Shown here: positions 6,255-8,839 of the stretch, one piece after another
Layout of the letters: the number at the start of each line of letters is the position of its first letter
Position numbering within the stretch: the first letter of the stretch is position 1
Assembly: GCA_031284195.1 (NCBI GenBank)
Contig: JAITAI010000117.1
Span: 1 to 8,839 of the forward strand
Reading direction: 5' to 3'
Length of the DNA: 8,839 bases
DNA from: Treponema sp.
Lineage (GTDB): Bacteria; Spirochaetota; Spirochaetia; Treponematales; Breznakiellaceae
Notes under the pieces: model-generated
The model's database searches: none
The model's input: the letters and a program-made list of their open reading frames with translations, nothing else
What the model was told of the DNA's origin: nothing
Program-made: the position numbers and the translations under genes

Positions 6255-7022
6255 ATGGCAATCATCAATTCGGTACATGAAATGCTCCATCGTATCCGGG
6301 TGAAGCTCTACCCCAATTACCTGCCCCACATTCCTGGGGCGTATATCGCCCGCACGGACAACGAGGCGTCCTTGACTATTGAGGAGGTCTGCGCGGCCCT
6401 CAAGAACCGGGGAGGCTTCACCGGCAATTACGATGACCTGGTGGAGCATGTAAAGCAGTTTTTGGACGAAGCCGCCTACCAGCTCTGCGACGGCTTTGCG
6501 GTGAACACCGGCTATTTCTCGATTCACCCCAATGTAGGGGGTACCTTTGACAAGGTTACTGAAGGGCATGACGCCGGGAAGCATCCCGTAACCTTCCGTT
6601 TCCGTACCCGGACTCCCCTGCGGACCCTGGCAGAGCATATCACCGTGGAGGTTGAGGGTCTGGCAGAGGTTACCGGCTACATTGACGAGGTGGTGGACGT
6701 AAGTACAGAAGCGGTGAATGAGACCCTCACCACCGGCGGGATGTTCAGCATAGCGGGACACAAGATAAAGGTAGCCGGGGAGGATCCTGAGGTGGGGGTG
6801 TATTTCGTATCCGAGACCGATCCTGCCCAGCAGGTGAAGGTGAGCGGCCATTTTGCGGAAAACACCCATTCCCGGGTGATCGGGGTTATACCGGCCCTGG
6901 CTGCGGGCAAGTGGAAGGTGGAGATCAAAACCCAGTACACCGGCTCCGGTAGCAGCACCCTTAAAAGTCCACGGGTGATTGCAGGAGGGATGACCTTGAC
7001 CGTGCCTTCCGGGGGTGCCTGA
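6255..7022 (+). CDS. HU-like DNA-binding/DUF4469 (Ig-fold) protein
   Basis: A 255-aa protein. Residues about 1-125 resemble the IHF/HU-like DNA-binding domain found in Bacteroidetes and Treponema proteins of the Bvu_2165 type (helical N-terminus, then TIEEVCAALKNRGG, an LVEHVKQFLDEAA helix and a beta arm with NTGYFSIHPNVGGTF). Residues about 140-250 match the DUF4469 Ig-like domain (GGMFSIAGHKIKVAGEDPEVGVYF, ending GGMTLTVPSG). Such proteins probably bind nucleic acid, but their role is unknown; they are often multicopy. The start is the ATG at 6255, because a perfect AAGGAGGA (6243-6250) sits just upstream. The in-frame ATG at 6219 lies before that site and would add residues encoded by a T-rich tract. 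The gene is GC-rich, in contrast to the two genes downstream. No signal peptide, so cytoplasmic. Confidence 0.88.
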   Translation: MAIINSVHEMLHRIRVKLYPNYLPHIPGAYIARTDNEASLTIEEVCAALKNRGGFTGNYDDLVEHVKQFLDEAAYQLCDGFAVNTGYFSIHPNVGGTFDKVTEGHDAGKHPVTFRFRTRTPLRTLAEHITVEVEGLAEVTGYIDEVVDVSTEAVNETLTTGGMFSIAGHKIKVAGEDPEVGVYFVSETDPAQQVKVSGHFAENTHSRVIGVIPALAAGKWKVEIKTQYTGSGSSTLKSPRVIAGGMTLTVPSGGA

Positions 7023-7096
7023 CATAGGCTTGGTCTGACCCGTGGGTAGGAGGCCCGCGAAGAGCAGACCGGAGAAGCCGGGCTAAGGGGAAACCA

Positions 7097-7154
7097 GCCC
7101 CTAGGGGCAGTGGATAGATCCGGCTGGAATACGCCCAGAAACCGCGTATAAAAA
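7097..7154 (+). repeat. Structured direct repeat, copy A (pseudoknot-forming)
   Basis: This 58-bp block matches copy B (7710-7768) at about 52 of 59 aligned positions with one gap. It begins with a palindrome (GCCCCTAGGGGC, 7097-7108). It ends with an H-type pseudoknot: stem 1 CTGG (7124-7127) with CCAG (7135-7138), and stem 2 ATACGC (7129-7134) with GCGTAT (7144-7149), followed by AAAAA. Upstream, 7032-7070 forms a nested hairpin (GGTCTG/CAGACC enclosing CGTGGG/CCCGCG). AGCCGG (7076-7081) can also pair with CCGGCT (7120-7125), competing with two bases of stem 1. It lies about 30 bp before the TM2 gene start. Confidence 0.85.
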
Positions 7155-7186
7155 GTACAGAATTTACATTGAAGAAGGAGTTTTTT

Positions 7187-7540
7187 ATGAGTGATGTAAG
7201 GGAAATTGGAGCAGGGGAAAAATTTTGTTCCTCTTGTGGTGCTGTCATTAAAAAAGAGGCAGAACTTTGTCCCAAATGTGGAGTCCGTGTATTGGCGCAA
7301 GGGGCTGGTGCGAGACCTCATTATCCTGAAGGGTATGCTCCTAAAAATTGGCTTACGGCTTTGTTATTATGTCTTTTTTTAGGGGTAATTGGTGTTCACC
7401 GCTTCTATGTTGGTAAAATTGGTACTGGAATTTTGCAGTTATTAACCCTTGGTGGGTTTGGCATTTGGGTACTGATTGATCTTATCACAATCTGTTGCGG
7501 TAAATTCACTGATAAAAACGGTTATCTCCTTGAAAAATAA
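7187..7540 (+). CDS. Zinc-ribbon and TM2-domain membrane protein
   Basis: A 117-aa protein. Residues 14-31 form a small zinc ribbon (FCSSCGAVIKKEAELCPKCG; C14, C17, C28, C31). After a short linker, residues about 53-108 form a TM2 domain: a first hydrophobic segment (LTALLLCLFLGVIGV), the family motif HRFYVGK with a preceding glycine, then a second segment (FGIWVLIDLITI). Proteins with this architecture are widespread small bacterial membrane proteins without a settled function. The ATG at 7187 is chosen because AAGAAGGAG (7172-7180) lies 6 nt before it; the in-frame TTG at 7169 precedes the ribosome site. Base use is clearly A/T-richer than in the preceding gene, and the gene sits between the two copies of the structured repeat, which suggests acquisition or movement as a unit. 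Confidence 0.88.
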   Translation: MSDVREIGAGEKFCSSCGAVIKKEAELCPKCGVRVLAQGAGARPHYPEGYAPKNWLTALLLCLFLGVIGVHRFYVGKIGTGILQLLTLGGFGIWVLIDLITICCGKFTDKNGYLLEK

Positions 7541-7549
7541 CGATTTTAT

Positions 7550-7589
7550 TATCCCCTGAAATACCAATTTTTGGGGGATATAATTTCTT
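7550..7589 (+). terminator. Probable terminator of the TM2 gene
   Basis: TATCCCC (7550-7556) pairs with GGGGATA (7574-7580) across a 17-nt loop just after the TM2 stop codon, followed by TAATTTCTT. The stem is convincing but the T-tract is interrupted, so efficiency is uncertain. Confidence 0.5.
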
Positions 7590-7647
7590 AAAGGAAATAA
7601 TCCAGAAAGATATGTTGACGAGCCATAACAAACTAAAAGTCCACACC

Positions 7648-7709
7648 ATCCGAGGCGCGATAGATGACGCAAGGATGCAGAGGATACGCCCTTCTAACGA
7701 ATGAAACTT
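7648..7709 (+). other. Upstream, less conserved part of structured element B
   Basis: This part can form a stem-loop: ATCC (7648-7651) with GGAT (7673-7676), enclosing GCG with CGC (7668-7670). Patches match the region upstream of copy A in the same order (CGC-AAG, GCAGA, GGA, GCC, CTAA, GAAAC), although the pairing bases differ. That pattern is expected for a structured RNA whose helices drift. Together with the conserved 3' block it makes an element of about 120 bp. No ORF is seen in the 318-bp gap between the TM2 and exported-protein genes. Confidence 0.5.
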
Positions 7710-7768
7710 GCCCGTAGGGGCGGTGAGCTATATTCGGCTGGAGTACGCCCAGAAACCGCGTATAAAAA
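7710..7768 (+). repeat. Structured direct repeat, copy B (pseudoknot-forming)
   Basis: This second copy of the block lies 613 bp downstream of copy A in the same orientation. The pseudoknot is kept: CTGG (7738-7741) with CCAG (7749-7752), and GTACGC (7743-7748) with GCGTAT (7758-7763), the A-to-G change turning an A-U pair into G-U. The 3' half, from CGGCTGG to the A-run, has a single substitution relative to copy A. It lies about 90 bp before the start of the exported-protein gene. Confidence 0.85.
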
Positions 7769-7830
7769 AAGTTATGCCCAAAAAACTACAATGACATGAA
7801 AGGTTTTATGAAATCCAAAGCATAATAAAA

Positions 7831-7845
7831 ACTTGGTTACCAAGT
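7831..7845 (+). promoter_or_regulatory. Perfect 15-bp dyad next to a ribosome site (possible operator or hairpin)
   Basis: ACTTGGT-T-ACCAAGT has two perfect 7-bp arms around one base and directly abuts the ribosome site AAAGGAG (7846-7852) of the exported-protein gene. A CATAAT box at 7821-7826 would place transcription start near here, so it could be an operator. As RNA it could form a small hairpin beside the ribosome site. Its role is inferred. Confidence 0.4.
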
Positions 7846-7858
7846 AAAGGAGACGAAA

Positions 7859-8368
7859 GTGAAGAAAATTTGGGGTGTGATCTATGTTTTGGTTTTGGGT
7901 TTAAGTATGAAGACTTATCCCCAGAGTTCAGCATCGGCGAATTTTGGTAATTATCCTGCGGATTATGGGATAGCCTATCTTAACATGGCTGGTTTTACCA
8001 GGTCGCTAACGGTGAGGGATTTATTTGGCTCTTCCGCTCCTTGGATCACAACGTTCCAAAGCATACCTTCCATTGTTACATTGGATTCGACATCTGGTGA
8101 TAGCAATAAGTTTTCCGCTGTTTTTACACTTACACTACAAGTTCCTGAAACAGGACAAGAATTTAAGGTGTTTCGTATGCAAGTGGAATTTCGGTCTGAC
8201 AATTTTACCGAAAAAAGCTATGTAAGATATGTCAAATCGGTCAATATGATGTCAGGGGAAATAGAGGAGAAACGATCCTATGGTAATCAAATGGACGATG
8301 CTAACATCTGCGGGTATTTCATTGGTATGATGGCGGCATTTTGGGATATGGAAAAATTAAAGCCATAA
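7859..8368 (+). CDS. Exported protein of unknown function
   Basis: A 169-aa protein starting at GTG, chosen because AAAGGAG (7846-7852) lies 6 nt upstream and a signal peptide begins right there (MKKIWGVIYVLVLGLSMKTYPQSSA, likely cut near residue 25). The mature part is about 145 aa, soluble and beta-rich in appearance (FSAVFTLTLQVPETGQEFKVFRMQVEFRS), with a C-terminal hydrophobic stretch (ICGYFIGMMAAFWDM). There are no lipobox, repeats or catalytic motifs I recognise. Base use is A/T-rich like the TM2 gene and unlike the DUF4469 gene. It follows structured repeat copy B as the TM2 gene follows copy A. The family is not recognised. Confidence 0.75.
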   Translation: MKKIWGVIYVLVLGLSMKTYPQSSASANFGNYPADYGIAYLNMAGFTRSLTVRDLFGSSAPWITTFQSIPSIVTLDSTSGDSNKFSAVFTLTLQVPETGQEFKVFRMQVEFRSDNFTEKSYVRYVKSVNMMSGEIEEKRSYGNQMDDANICGYFIGMMAAFWDMEKLKP

Positions 8369-8839
8369 AGCGCCCGCAGTGCTTGGCGTGGTGCGTCGTA
8401 GCAGATTTTACTGCCCCTGACCGGGCAATGGGGCTGTCCAGGGAACCATATCCTGAGCAGCTCTTTTGTGTTATGGGCTTAAGGGAAAATACGCCCCCTT
8501 CCTCTTCACCGCAACAGAGGACGGCCTCTCATTTTGACCATGAAGCCGGGGGACGCGAGTAGGGGTGAGGATGCTGCATTTTTGCCGGTCAGAGTCGCCA
8601 GGTAATGCCGGACCTACAGTCCCATCTGCTGTTCCGTGATACCCAGATGGCGGACTGCAAGCAGCCATATTGCCTTCGCTGATCTTCAGCGCCTGATTGA
8701 AGGTTATACGAAATAGGATCAAAACTTACCTCTCCCCCGGGTGAGGCTCGCACCAGCCAAAGGGATCTTTCTGCGGCCTAGCAAAGGCGGCTTAGACCGG
8801 CTTCATGGCGCTGATCCGGCGCCACGACATCCCTATGGC
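8369..8839. other. 471-bp region without a convincing gene, rich in inverted repeats
   Basis: No ORF here has a ribosome site, domain or plausible composition. Many short stems are visible: 8401-8404/8411-8414, 8413-8417/8430-8434, 8439-8442/8452-8455, 8481-8485/8496-8500, 8501-8505/8516-8520, 8677-8682/8686-8691 and 8806-8811/8819-8824. The longest is a 12-bp stem (8617-8628 with 8644-8650 plus 8653-8657, 2-nt bulge). Composition is GC-richer than the preceding gene. It could be a large structured RNA or the 5' part of a mobile element continuing past the window. The type is not identified and the strand cannot be set. Confidence 0.4.

Noticed and set aside
7124..7154. Intrinsic terminator at the 3' end of the repeat copies
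   Set aside because: The stem is followed by A, not T, on the plus strand, and by no T-run on the minus strand.
6677..7321. Long minus-strand open frames over the DUF4469 and TM2 genes
   Set aside because: They are antisense to recognised genes, have low-complexity unconvincing composition and no ribosome site.
7620..7778. Integron attC site suggested by CATAAC (7624-7629) and GTTATG (7771-7776) flanking copy B
   Set aside because: The ends deviate from RYYYAAC/GTTRRRY, copy A has no equivalent ends, and the interior is not a single imperfect hairpin as attC requires.
8543..8596. Possible distant third copy of the structured repeat (GAAGCCGGG, then TAGGGG, then CCGG)
   Set aside because: Only short patches match and the diagnostic pseudoknot block is missing.
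8471..8722. 83-codon minus-strand ORF in the terminal non-coding region
   Set aside because: It has no ribosome site, signal peptide or recognisable domain, and it crosses several inverted repeats. It is probably chance.

Overview
This window most likely comes from a spirochaete, probably a Treponema or close relative with mid-range GC. The evidence is an EF-G of the short spirochaetal second type (677 aa), a secreted LysM/M23 peptidase paired with a PEGA-like protein, and an HU-like/DUF4469 protein of the kind found in Bacteroidetes and Treponema. The genus is inferred from protein character; no marker such as rRNA is present.

Left part (1-2550, minus strand). A two-gene envelope operon encodes a secreted M23 peptidase with a LysM-like segment, then an exported PEGA-like protein. 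It ends in a strong intrinsic terminator at 9-34. Upstream lies a 57-aa 2[4Fe-4S] ferredoxin gene. Its terminator overlaps the -35 box of the peptidase operon promoter, and a possible 21-codon leader ORF stops one base before the peptidase start.

Middle (2551-5776). A membrane-bound diguanylate cyclase (GGEEF, intact I-site) is divergent from the ferredoxin and convergent with the EF-G gene. The EF-G has all G motifs, but Ala replaces the usual domain IV tip histidine, which fits a ribosome-recycling paralogue better than the main translocase.

Right part (5777-8839, plus strand). This half looks accessory. It holds a 478-bp intergenic region with hairpins and a nine-C tract, then a GC-rich HU-like/DUF4469 gene, then two A/T-rich small genes (zinc-ribbon/TM2 membrane protein and an exported protein of unknown function). 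A structured repeat of about 59 bp occurs twice, before each of these two small genes, so the TM2 gene is flanked by direct repeats. Each copy can form an H-type pseudoknot, and weaker similarity extends upstream. The last 471 bp has no convincing gene but many inverted repeats.

The most interesting item is the duplicated pseudoknot-bearing element around the TM2 gene. I could not assign it to a known RNA or attachment-site family. The terminal structured non-coding region is the second candidate.
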